From NCBI GenBank assembly GCA_022563885.1, contig JADFMM010000003.1, forward strand, positions 17,909 to 81,908: 64,000 bases of DNA, read 5' to 3'. The position numbers were made by a program, and so were the translations under genes. Each line of letters begins with the position of its first letter. Position 1 is the stretch's first letter. This DNA is from Planctomycetota bacterium. Its GTDB lineage: Bacteria; Planctomycetota; Phycisphaerae; Sedimentisphaerales; Anaerobacaceae. This document shows positions 44,704 through 52,567 of the stretch, one piece after another. Below the pieces are notes generated by a model, which ran no database searches, had not been told where the DNA came from, and worked only from the letters and a program-made list of their open reading frames with translations.

Positions 44704-45234
44704 ATGCACAAAGTATTTTTATCTCTCATGCTAGTGCTCTCATTATCCACGGTGGTCTCCGCGCTGGTCAGTCAAGACCAGGTGGTAAGTATAGGGGCTG
44801 CCAACGGTGTCCTCATCGGAGGTCCCGACTTTTCCTTGGGGACCAGCACGAATCTCGTCCAAGTCTCAGCCCTACAGCAGACCAGTTCTGCCAATGACCG
44901 TACTCACCTATTCCAGTATGAAGATGGCACGCTCTATCAGACCGCCTATGCTGCGGGTTCGGGTGGCGTCTTCGGTGCGAACCAGGTCGGCAACGCCCTT
45001 GGAGCTCAGGCCCAGCAGCAAGATGGTTCGGGCTCGGCAGACCAGGACCAGTTTCTGGGCGCGGCGCTCTCTCAGGGATTGAATGTGAGTGGACCAGGGG
45101 CACAAGGGACCGTCGGCGCCATCGACGGCTATGTGGGTCATCAGGTTCAGGTGGCCGTGAGTCGAACGGGCATGAGTCTGAACATCTCCACGCTTGAAAT
45201 CAGGGAGGCCGGCTCGATTCGTGTCGGATTTTGA
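44704..45234 (+). CDS. Small secreted Gln/Ser/Gly-rich protein (cluster gene 3)
   Basis: A 176-residue protein from ATG 44704, eight bases after AAAGGAG. Signal peptide KVFLSLMLVLSLSTVVSALV. The mature part resembles gene 2 in composition: no cysteine, no lysine, many Gln, Ser, Gly, Ala (TNLVQVSALQQTSSANDRTH, NQVGNALGAQAQQQDGSGSA). It may be a second subunit of the same surface structure. It ends the cluster; two rho-independent terminators follow. Confidence 0.7.
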   Translation: MHKVFLSLMLVLSLSTVVSALVSQDQVVSIGAANGVLIGGPDFSLGTSTNLVQVSALQQTSSANDRTHLFQYEDGTLYQTAYAAGSGGVFGANQVGNALGAQAQQQDGSGSADQDQFLGAALSQGLNVSGPGAQGTVGAIDGYVGHQVQVAVSRTGMSLNISTLEIREAGSIRVGF

Positions 45235-45264
45235 CCTTCCGTCGAAAAGGCGATGTGCGAGCAT

Positions 45265-45305
45265 AAAACAGGTCTTGAGGGGGGCGTCTTCTCAAGGCCT
45301 GTTTT
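45265..45305 (+). terminator. Rho-independent terminator after the secreted cluster
   Basis: AAAACAGGTCTTGAG pairs with CTCAAGGCCTGTTTT over 14 of 15 positions, followed by GGGTTTT; the A/T-rich outer pairs allow use in both directions. Confidence 0.8.
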
Positions 45306-45412
45306 GGGTTTTGGGCATGCCGCGGCACGCGGTAAATTGGCGGGAAGACGGGCCGGGAGACCTCTCTCTCTCACCCTGCAATACATCACCGCTTTGAGCG
45401 ACAACGTGAAGA

Positions 45413-45449
45413 CAGACCTTGAGGAATCCCCTCGAGGTCTGCCTTTTTT
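45413..45449 (+). terminator. Second rho-independent terminator
   Basis: CAGACCTTGAGG and CCTCGAGGTCTG pair over 11 of 12 positions, then a CCTTTTTT run. It shares sequence with the preceding terminator (GACCTTGAGG / GTCTTGAGG), as if duplicated. Confidence 0.82.
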
Positions 45450-45481
45450 GGGGCTGCGATGCACGTTCAATTTTGCCGAGC

Positions 45482-45510
45482 TTGCAAAAAAAACGGCGTG
45501 CCGCTAGACT
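45482..45510 (+). promoter_or_regulatory. Predicted promoter of smpB (leaderless)
   Basis: TTGCAA at 45482-45487, 17-base spacer, TAGACT at 45505-45510. The expected start of transcription is at or within a base of the smpB ATG at 45517, and no ribosome binding site precedes that ATG, so the mRNA may be leaderless. Confidence 0.5.
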
Positions 45511-45516
45511 GTTTTC

Positions 45517-45996
45517 ATGGCAAGACCGAAGAAGGACAACAACAAGAAGTCTTCCGTGACGGTGAACAAGAAGGCCTACCGAAACTTCGAGATCATTGAC
45601 AAGTATGAAGCCGGCATGTCTTTGACCGGTAGTGAGGTCAAGTCGCTGCGCGCCGCAGCGGCGGACTTGGATGGGGCCTATGCCCGCATTCAAGGCAATG
45701 AGTGCTGGCTGGTCGGGGCCACGATAGCTCAATATGAACAGTCTGGGATCTACAATCATGAACCGACGCGAAAAAGGAAACTCTTGCTGCACCGCAGGGA
45801 AATCGCCAAGATTCGGGTCAAGTTAGAACAACGGGGCTTTACCTTTGTGCCCCTCAAGATCTACTTCAATGATCGTGGCCTGGCCAAGACTCAAATCGCC
45901 TTGGTCCGCGGCAAACGACAGTATGACAAGCGTCAGACCCTGGCAGAGCGTGACCAGAAGCGCAGCCTCGATCGGGCTATGAAGAAGTACAGATGA
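45517..45996 (+). CDS. smpB: SsrA-binding protein SmpB
   Basis: A 159-residue protein with the family motifs NRKAYRNFEIIDKYEAGMSL-like N-terminus (KKAYRNFEIIDKYEAGMSL), TGSEVKSLRAAAADLDGAYA, YNHEPTRKRKLLLHRREI and a basic C-terminal tail DKRQTLAERDQKRSLDRAMK. It carries tmRNA to stalled ribosomes. No tmRNA gene is in the window. Followed closely by DUF1844 and trpC in the same direction. Confidence 0.95.
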   Translation: MARPKKDNNKKSSVTVNKKAYRNFEIIDKYEAGMSLTGSEVKSLRAAAADLDGAYARIQGNECWLVGATIAQYEQSGIYNHEPTRKRKLLLHRREIAKIRVKLEQRGFTFVPLKIYFNDRGLAKTQIALVRGKRQYDKRQTLAERDQKRSLDRAMKKYR

Positions 45997-46018
45997 TATT
46001 TACGAGGCAAGGAGCACG

Positions 46019-46411
46019 ATGGGGATGGCTCAAGAAAAGAAATTGATTATTGACGATGACTGGAAAGAGGAGGCCAGAAAGGAAAAAGAGGTCCTGATCG
46101 AGCAGGAGAAGCAAGACAGCGAGAAGAAGGCGGAGGCCCAGTCTTCCGGTCGGTCCGCCCCCTTGCCCCCGGCTGACCTGTCCGGACTCATCAGCATGTT
46201 GGCCACGCAGTCTTTCTTCGCGCTGGGTGTCGTCAAGACCAAGGAGGAGGAAGAGCCCCGGAAAGACCTGGAAATGGCGAAGTTCAACATCGACATGCTG
46301 GGGGTCGTCGAAGAGAAAACCAAGGGCAATCTCACGGATCAGGAAGCCAGCATCCTGTCGGATACGCTGCAGCAGTTGAGAATGGTCTACGTGCAGGTTT
46401 CGGAGTCATGA
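46019..46411 (+). CDS. DUF1844-family protein
   Basis: A 130-residue protein preceded by AAGGAG; ATG 46019 or 46025 may be used. The N-terminal half is highly charged (DDWKEEARKEKEVLIEQEKQ); the C-terminal half has LSGLISMLATQSFFALGV and DLEMAKFNIDMLGVVEEKTK followed by LSDTLQQLRMVYVQ, the DUF1844 signature (a helical domain of unknown function). No signal peptide or membrane helix. It lies 22 bases after smpB and 40 before trpC, likely one transcript. Confidence 0.82.
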   Translation: MGMAQEKKLIIDDDWKEEARKEKEVLIEQEKQDSEKKAEAQSSGRSAPLPPADLSGLISMLATQSFFALGVVKTKEEEEPRKDLEMAKFNIDMLGVVEEKTKGNLTDQEASILSDTLQQLRMVYVQVSES

Positions 46412-46451
46412 TTCTATTGTGGGCACTCGAGTCGTGAGAGAGGACTAGCGT

Positions 46452-47258
46452 TTGGGAAACGTCCTGGAGACGATTGTAGCAGACAAGCGAATTGAGGTAG
46501 CCCAGCAAAAACAGCGAGTTTCGCTGGAAGAACTCCGAAGGCAGGGGGCTGGTTTGCCCGCGTGCCGCGACTTTTTTCGGGCTGTCACGAAGTCAAATCC
46601 TCGGGGGATCAATGTCATCGCTGAGGTCAAGAAGGCCTCGCCATCGGCTGGGCTCATTCGCCAGGACTTCGATGCGGTCGAGATCGCACGCGTGTATGAA
46701 CAGTGCGGCGCCGATGCGATCAGCGTGCTCACCGATGAGAAGTACTTTCAGGGACGACTCGACTATCTCAGCGCGGTGAAGAAGGCGGTGGAGATTCCGG
46801 TGATGCGGAAGGAATTCATCATCGAACCTTACCAAGTCTATGAATCCCGGGTGGCTGGCGCGGATGCCATCCTGCTGATTGGCGATGTGCTCACCACGGG
46901 CGAAGCGCGTGACTTGATGGGGCTGGCCCGAGAGTTGACGTTGTCCGTCCTGTTTGAGGTTCATGATCTTGAGGTGTTTATGCGAGTGCAGGAATTGCTC
47001 GGACAGTTTGCGGCAAACGCCTGCGTACTCGGCATCAACAATCGAAATCTAACGACGATGGAGGTGGATCTCCACAACACCGGGCGTCTTGCCGCCCTTC
47101 TCGATAATCCTGCCGGCTTGGTCGCGGAGAGTGGCATCAAGACGCGCGCCCATGTGGAACTCCTCAAGGCGTCGGGGGCGACGGCGTGCTTGGTTGGCCA
47201 GACCCTGTGCGAGCGGCCGGACATCGCCGCGACGTTTGCAGGACTGTTTGGTGACTGA
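46452..47258 (+). CDS. trpC: Indole-3-glycerol phosphate synthase
   Basis: A 268-residue TIM-barrel enzyme starting at TTG 46452, with GAGAGGA eight bases upstream. Conserved blocks: NVIAEVKKASPSAGLI (catalytic lysine), ISVLTDEKYFQG, VMRKEFIIEPYQVYESR, LGINNRNLTTMEVD and VAESGIKTRAHVELL. It closes the indole ring in tryptophan synthesis. No other trp gene is nearby. A family B repeat begins on its stop codon. Confidence 0.95.
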   Translation: MGNVLETIVADKRIEVAQQKQRVSLEELRRQGAGLPACRDFFRAVTKSNPRGINVIAEVKKASPSAGLIRQDFDAVEIARVYEQCGADAISVLTDEKYFQGRLDYLSAVKKAVEIPVMRKEFIIEPYQVYESRVAGADAILLIGDVLTTGEARDLMGLARELTLSVLFEVHDLEVFMRVQELLGQFAANACVLGINNRNLTTMEVDLHNTGRLAALLDNPAGLVAESGIKTRAHVELLKASGATACLVGQTLCERPDIAATFAGLFGD

Positions 47259-47416
47259 GAGCCCCTACGCAAAATGATCGTCGCACCGAGAGCGAGCGTT
47301 TCGTGTCTCTGGCAAGGAAGGCGAAGCAGGCCATCCGAGGATGGTCGATGGAGCCTGACGCCGTCCAGAGGGAAAACAAGCCGCTCGAATGCAGACTCAT
47401 TTTGCGTAGGCGCTCT
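47258..47416 (+). repeat. Dispersed repeat family B, copy 2
   Basis: Arms AGAGCCCCTACGCAAAATGA and TCATTTTGCGTAGGCGCTCT pair over 19 of 20 positions. Interior shares GAGAGCGAGCG, GGCAAGGAAGGCGAAGCAGG and ATGGTCGATGGAG-like blocks with the copy at 55339. It fills the gap between the trpC stop (ends 47258) and the stop of the opposing CvpA gene (47420). Confidence 0.85.
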
Positions 47417-47419
47417 AAG

Positions 47420-48028
47420 CTAATTTGTTGTGGTGTTGTCGGTCGGAGCGCCTGCGGCTTCATTGACGTCCCTGGGTCCTACGGTTTGACGACCCTCGCC
47501 AGCCTTCTTGCTGTCCGCCAGCCAGGCGAGGATGTGCCCTGTATTGATGGCGGGTTCCCCTGCTCTCACAAATCGGTGGATTCGGTCACAACTCGAACGA
47601 AGTGCTTTTGTGTGGGTTTCCAGGATCCCTTGGCCCAGGAGGGTCTCTACCCAGGGTGAGGGAGTGATCGAGAGTATGACCGCCAGGAAGGAGACCATGA
47701 GCCGTCCCGCCAGGAATCCGACCAGCGCCGAGAGGGGTAGGTCGATCACTTTGGGAAAGGCAATCGTGAATTGTCCGGTGAAGAGTAGGTAGGAGATGCC
47801 ATAGAGCAGGATGAAACTCCCGACGACGAGTCCGGCTAGCGTTAAGGGAAGTCCCGTGGGTATCTCTACTGCGGCCGGGACATGGGTGACCACAAAGGGC
47901 GTCAAGAAGACCGCCAGATAGACGGAGACAGAGAGATTAAATGAGTGGACCAGAGTCTCGTAGAATCCGATTCGTGTTGCCAGAGTGCCGACAACAATCC
48001 CAACCAAGATGGCGATCCAAAAGAGCAT
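47420..48028 (-). CDS. CvpA-family membrane protein
   Basis: A 202-residue protein with four hydrophobic helices in the first 125 residues: FWIAILVGIVVGTLATRIGF, NLSVSVYLAVFLTPFVV, TLAGLVVGSFILLYGISYLL and LPLSALVGFLAGRLMVSFLA, the CvpA (colicin V production) topology, followed by a soluble Thr/Asn-ending tail. CvpA proteins act in envelope homeostasis in the inner membrane. It begins four bases after the PilB-like ATPase stop on the same strand, so the two are translationally linked. Confidence 0.78.
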   Translation of the reverse strand: MLFWIAILVGIVVGTLATRIGFYETLVHSFNLSVSVYLAVFLTPFVVTHVPAAVEIPTGLPLTLAGLVVGSFILLYGISYLLFTGQFTIAFPKVIDLPLSALVGFLAGRLMVSFLAVILSITPSPWVETLLGQGILETHTKALRSSCDRIHRFVRAGEPAINTGHILAWLADSKKAGEGRQTVGPRDVNEAAGAPTDNTTTN

Positions 48029-48032
48029 TCCC

Positions 48033-49634
48033 TTATCCTATCACGCGGGTGATTTCCTCAAGCGTCGTCAGGCCGGAGACCACTTTTCTGAGGGCCTGTT
48101 TGTTCAGATTCGAGCTGCCTTTCTTCGCACCCGAGTCCCTCAACTGATCGGCTATGCCCTTGTCCTGGGCGATGCTGGTCTTGAGCTGGGCCGTGACGAC
48201 GGTCAGGTCACCCACCGCCGTACGTCCGTAATAACCGGTATCGTTGCAGCGGCGGCAGCCGACCGGGGCGAGGATCTCTTGATAGGCCACTTGATTTCGC
48301 TTGAATTCCCGGATCTGTGAGGGCGTGAACTCGGCGGGACGTTTGCACGCTTCACACAGGCAGCGCAATAGCCGTTGCGATATGACCAAGTGTAAGCCGG
48401 ACGCGATCAGAGCGGGTGATACGCCCAGGTCCAACAGGCGGATAATGGCTGCGGCATTGCTGTCGCAGTGGAGTGTCGCCAAGACCAGGTGTCCCGTCTG
48501 AGCGGCACGCAACGCAATCTGTGCAGTTTCTTCGTCCCGGATTTCGCCCACACAGATGACATCGGGGTCCTGCCGCAGCATGCTCCGCAGTGCCTTGGCG
48601 AAGGTAATGTCCGCTTTGGCATTGATCTCGATCTGACTGGCTTCCGGCAGGATCGCTTCGATGGGATCCTCCACCGTAATCACGTTGCGGGTGAACCGAT
48701 CCATTTCGTTCAACATAGCATACATCGTCGATGTCTTGCCACTGCCCGTGGGCCCACAGATTAAGATCATGCCGGAGGGTTTCGCAACCATCTCGCGGAC
48801 CAGCGTCAGTTGCTTTTTGGTCCAACCGACATCGTCGAGTGAATGGGTGCTGGCGTCGTGGTTGAGGACGCGAATGGAGAGTTTCTCGCCGTTGAGTACG
48901 CCCGCACTGGCGACGCGAAACGAAGAGGTCACATCCCCTTTTTTGGCGACGAAGGCGCCGTCCTGGGGTCGTCTTTTTTCAGAGATGTCCATACCGGAGA
49001 CGGCCTTGATGCTGTTGACCACGGCCCGACTGATGTCTGAGTCCGCCTCCTGAAAGATTCTCAGGAGGCCGTCCACCCGAAATCGAATCGCATACTTCTG
49101 CTCACTCCGCGGGTCGATCAAGATGTCACTGGCCCGTTGATCCAGCGCCTCTGCGATGATGGTTTCGGTCAGGGTGAGGGCCCGGCTGTCCACTCTTTTC
49201 CTGTCGTCGTGGCCATAAATATCGTCCATACTCCGTCCCGATGAATCCAACAGCACCAGGGCTGGCTCCTCTTCCTCAGAGGCGGCACCGAGACGACGGG
49301 CGCCGGCGACTAGGTCTTCGAGGTAGTTCCGCAGGGTGTCGCTGAAGCGAGCTCCGGATACCAAAGACTGTTTAAGAGGCACAAAAATCATCAGCGCCAG
49401 GATGCAAATGGGTCCCAGGAAGAGCGCGACAAGCGTTGCGAGGGACCGGAATTTTGAAGAAACGATGGTGCTGTACTGCAGTTTCTGAGCACAATAGAAA
49501 CAGAGATAGAACCATCCCGTGAACATCAGCATTTTGGCGGGACTGAAGAGAAGGGCACTCGGATTGATTTGACCCAGCGCCCCCCCTGTCTGAATTAATG
49601 ACGCACAGTACTCTATCGTTGTATGACCCAGCAT
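48033..49634 (-). CDS. Membrane-anchored GspE/PilB-like ATPase
   Basis: A 533-residue secretion-type ATPase. The C-terminal motor is complete: Walker A ILICGPTGSGKTSTMYAMLN, Asp box TVEDPIEAILPEASQIEIN, Walker B VICVGEIRDEETAQIALRAA, His box QTGHLVLATLHCDSN and a zinc site with CLCEAC and CRRC. Unlike normal GspE/PilB it lacks the N-terminal N1/MshEN domain and instead has two membrane helices (FTGWFYLCFYCAQKL; LATLVALFLGPICILALMIF) in residues 35-90. No pilin or secretin gene is near. It lies between an FHA gene and a CvpA-like gene on one strand. Confidence 0.87.
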   Translation of the reverse strand: MLGHTTIEYCASLIQTGGALGQINPSALLFSPAKMLMFTGWFYLCFYCAQKLQYSTIVSSKFRSLATLVALFLGPICILALMIFVPLKQSLVSGARFSDTLRNYLEDLVAGARRLGAASEEEEPALVLLDSSGRSMDDIYGHDDRKRVDSRALTLTETIIAEALDQRASDILIDPRSEQKYAIRFRVDGLLRIFQEADSDISRAVVNSIKAVSGMDISEKRRPQDGAFVAKKGDVTSSFRVASAGVLNGEKLSIRVLNHDASTHSLDDVGWTKKQLTLVREMVAKPSGMILICGPTGSGKTSTMYAMLNEMDRFTRNVITVEDPIEAILPEASQIEINAKADITFAKALRSMLRQDPDVICVGEIRDEETAQIALRAAQTGHLVLATLHCDSNAAAIIRLLDLGVSPALIASGLHLVISQRLLRCLCEACKRPAEFTPSQIREFKRNQVAYQEILAPVGCRRCNDTGYYGRTAVGDLTVVTAQLKTSIAQDKGIADQLRDSGAKKGSSNLNKQALRKVVSGLTTLEEITRVIG

Positions 49635-49682
49635 GTTGAGATCCCTGTCCGCACCTCGATTGGCCCTCGCCGGGAAGACTAC

Positions 49683-50144
49683 TTAATCATCATCCAGATC
49701 CAGATCGGCAAACACGTCTGAGTCATCCAGATCCAGATCAAGGTCGTCATCCAAGTCCAGGGGGCTGTCTGTTTGGGCGTGCAGACTGTCCGCGGTGGGT
49801 TCGCGCTTCGATGGAGCCGTGCTGTCTGGTCCCATGACATCTTCGGGCAGACCGTCGATCTGGACCGCAAACACCAGAGGGCCGATTTTAATGATGTCGC
49901 CAGCGTTGACACTGGATGTCTCTACTTGTTTGCCATTGAGAAAGGTGCCGTTGCGCGACCCAAGGTCTTGTATCTGGAGCCGATCGCCTTCTTGGGTGAG
50001 CTGACAGTGCCTCCGCGAAACCGACTCAAGGGGAATACGCAGGTCGCAGTTCCGCCTCCTGCCTATGACCGTCACGGCGTTGGACAGGGGAAACACTCTC
50101 CGGGATGCGCCATTTGCCAGCAATACCAAGTTTGCGTCCATCAA
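49683..50144 (-). CDS. FHA-domain protein with Asp-rich tail
   Basis: A 153-residue protein. The FHA domain covers residues 5-95: FPLSNAVTVIGRRRNCDLRI, ESVSRRHCQLTQEGD and IQDLGSRNGTFLNGKQV, with the phosphothreonine-binding Arg, Ser-Arg-x-His and Asn-Gly residues all present. The remaining 55 residues are acidic and end in repeated Asp-Leu-Asp (DLDDDLDLDLDDSDVFADLD). It should bind a phosphothreonine partner. First gene of the FHA / PilB-like ATPase / CvpA set, 48 bases before the ATPase. Confidence 0.9.
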   Translation of the reverse strand: MMDANLVLLANGASRRVFPLSNAVTVIGRRRNCDLRIPLESVSRRHCQLTQEGDRLQIQDLGSRNGTFLNGKQVETSSVNAGDIIKIGPLVFAVQIDGLPEDVMGPDSTAPSKREPTADSLHAQTDSPLDLDDDLDLDLDDSDVFADLDLDDD

Positions 50145-50408
50145 GTTAGCCTCTCCGAGGGAGTTTCGTCTGACTCACGTGCATTGGATCCGTCAGACGT
50201 ACAGGACAGTATAGTCCGGCTCAGGTTCTCTCACAATGACAAAAGCCACGGGCGGCCGATTCGAGAGATGCATACCCTATAAGTCTATAGATTTCACGCT
50301 GTTAGGAGGGATTGATATGTTCGGAGAGGGGGCTTATTTGGTCGGGAAGGCGCCGCCTACTTTTCCACAACTCTCGTCTCTGCAGGGTTTTTTTGGGACT
50401 TGCAATGC

Positions 50409-50436
50409 TTGACAAACCGGCCCGAGCGGCTATATT
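50409..50436 (+). promoter_or_regulatory. Predicted promoter of thrS
   Basis: TTGACA at 50409-50414, 16-base spacer, TATATT at 50431-50436, 41 bases before the thrS ATG. It implies a short leader, so no T-box or long attenuator. Confidence 0.65.
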
Positions 50437-50476
50437 CACAGCATTGAACGTGTCTGTGTTAATACCGGAAGGATAT

Positions 50477-52408
50477 ATGGCGCAAGTAACGCTTCCCGAC
50501 GGCCATGTTTTGGCGACGGCCGAGGGGGCAACGATTCAGGATGTTGCAGAGCAGATTGGACCTGGCCTGGCGAGAGCCGCGGTTGCCGCTAAAGTCGATG
50601 GTCGGCTCGTTGATTTATCCTTTCCTGTTCAGGGAAATCCCCACGTAGCGATACTCACTCCTGATGATGAGGAGGGCCTTGAGGTCATGCGGCACTCCTG
50701 CGCGCATGTGATGGCCGAAGCGCTCTGTTCCATTTGGCCTCAAACTCGACTGGTCTATGGACCGACGGTGCGGGACGGTTTTTACTACGATATCGACTTG
50801 GACGATCCCATCCGGCCGACGGATTTCGCAAAGATCGAGGCGAAGATGGCGGAGGTTGTCGCGCAAGATCGCCCCTATACGCGCAGGTGTATGTCTCGAG
50901 AAGAAGCGATCGAAAGGTTGCAGGGCGATAAATACAAGACCGACAATGTCAATCGTGCGACCGGCCATGAGATCAGTTTCTATTCCCAGGGAGACGAGTT
51001 TGAAGACCTCTGTCGGGGACCTCATGTCCCCAGCACCGGAAAAGTTGGCTTTTTCAAGATCATGTCGGTGGCCGGAGCCTACTGGCACGGCGATGCGACC
51101 CAGAAGGTGCTGCAGCGTGTCTACGGCACAACCTGGAGCACCAAAAAGGAACTGGCTGCCTATTTAACACGCTTGGAGGAGGCAAAAAAACGCGACCATC
51201 GTGTACTGGGCAAACAACTGGACCTCTTTAGTTTCAACGAGGCATGCCCTGGTTTCCCCTTCATCCATGCGAAGGGCATGATCATTTGGAACGAGATCGT
51301 CGACTATTGGCGCAGTGTTCATCGCCGTTACGCCTACCAGGAGATAAAGACACCCATTATCTTGAATGAAGAGCTTTGGCACAGGAGTGGACATTGGGAA
51401 AACTACAAGGAGAACATGTACTTCACCACGGTCGATGACACGACCTATGCGATCAAGCCGATGAATTGTCCCGGTGGCTGCCTGTTGTTCAACACGCGGC
51501 AGCACTCCTACCGTGATTTCCCCGCCCGGGTGGCCGAACTGGGGCTGGTTCACCGTCGTGAGGCCAGTGGTGTGATGCATGGCCTGTTCAGGGTCAGAGA
51601 GTTCACCCAGGACGATGCCCACATCTTTTGCACACCCACCCAGATTGAATCGGAAATCGTGGGCGTGATCGACCTGACCTTCGAGATTTACAAGGCCTTC
51701 GGCTTTTCAGAATTCCACATGGAGCTGTCGACCCAACCCGAGAAGCATATTGGGGCTGATGAGATCTGGGAAACGGCGACAAACGCTCTGAAACAGGCCA
51801 TGGCCCAGCGAGACATCCAGTACGAGACCCATGAAGGCGACGGTGCGTTCTATGGGCCCAAGATCGATTTTCATGTAAAAGACTGCCTGGGACGATTCTG
51901 GCAACTTGGGACGATTCAACTGGATTTCTCTATGCCTGAGCGATTCGGTTTGACCTATACCGATGCTGACAACCGGGAAAAGACACCGGTCATGATTCAT
52001 CGGGCGGTATTGGGTTCGATTGAACGTTTCATGGGCATTTTGATTGAGCACTATGCCGGAAGCATGCCCCTGTGGTTGGCCCCTGAGCAGGTTCGCGTTT
52101 TGCCCATCAGCGAAAAGACCGGCGACTATGCGTCAATGATCGAGGCTCGACTTGTCGCGGCAGGATTTCGCTGCACGGCAGATGCCGGCAACGAGAAAAT
52201 CGGGGCGAAAATCGCCAAGGCCCACGCCGATAAGCTGCCGTGTATGCTGGTGGTGGGGCCTAAGGAGGCTCAAGAAAATACGGTCAATGTCCGAATTCGG
52301 GGCCGCAAGGACAACCCGACCATTGGTAACCCGACCATTGGTGTGGATGAGTTGTTGGTGCGCTTGGCCAGCGCCGTTAAGGAGAAGCGGACGGATGTTG
52401 AGGTGTGA
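50477..52408 (+). CDS. thrS: Threonine-tRNA ligase
   Basis: A 643-residue ThrRS from ATG 50477 (AAGGA just upstream), the normal length. TGS domain residues 1-63 (MAQVTLPDGHVLATAEG); editing domain with H-x3-H in MRHSCAHVMAEAL and FEDLCRGPHVPSTG; class II catalytic core with KPMNCPGGC, EASGVMHGLFRVREF and YGPKIDFHVKD; anticodon-binding domain at the end (RVLPISEKTGDYASMIEARL). Charges tRNA-Thr. First gene of thrS-infC-rpmI-rplT-pheS. Confidence 0.97.
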   Translation: MAQVTLPDGHVLATAEGATIQDVAEQIGPGLARAAVAAKVDGRLVDLSFPVQGNPHVAILTPDDEEGLEVMRHSCAHVMAEALCSIWPQTRLVYGPTVRDGFYYDIDLDDPIRPTDFAKIEAKMAEVVAQDRPYTRRCMSREEAIERLQGDKYKTDNVNRATGHEISFYSQGDEFEDLCRGPHVPSTGKVGFFKIMSVAGAYWHGDATQKVLQRVYGTTWSTKKELAAYLTRLEEAKKRDHRVLGKQLDLFSFNEACPGFPFIHAKGMIIWNEIVDYWRSVHRRYAYQEIKTPIILNEELWHRSGHWENYKENMYFTTVDDTTYAIKPMNCPGGCLLFNTRQHSYRDFPARVAELGLVHRREASGVMHGLFRVREFTQDDAHIFCTPTQIESEIVGVIDLTFEIYKAFGFSEFHMELSTQPEKHIGADEIWETATNALKQAMAQRDIQYETHEGDGAFYGPKIDFHVKDCLGRFWQLGTIQLDFSMPERFGLTYTDADNREKTPVMIHRAVLGSIERFMGILIEHYAGSMPLWLAPEQVRVLPISEKTGDYASMIEARLVAAGFRCTADAGNEKIGAKIAKAHADKLPCMLVVGPKEAQENTVNVRIRGRKDNPTIGNPTIGVDELLVRLASAVKEKRTDVEV

Positions 52409-52423
52409 TCAATTAAGCTAAGA

Positions 52424-52481
52424 GATCGGTAAGAAATAAATTCGACAATCTGGGGTCTAAGTTCATCCTTGCCGGTCCCTA
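52424..52481 (-). repeat. Dispersed repeat family A, internally deleted copy 5
   Basis: GATCGGTAAGAAATAAATTC…GGGGTCTAAGT followed directly by TCATCCTTGCCGGTCCC joins the two ends of the element in inverse orientation, with the whole middle missing. It lies between thrS and infC. Confidence 0.7.
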
Positions 52482-52567
52482 GAATCGAATGGCATTTAGA
52501 AGGGTCCTATGGGCCAAATGACGCGTTGAGCCGCATGAAGGCGTAAAGAAAGGATAGGTGGTACACG

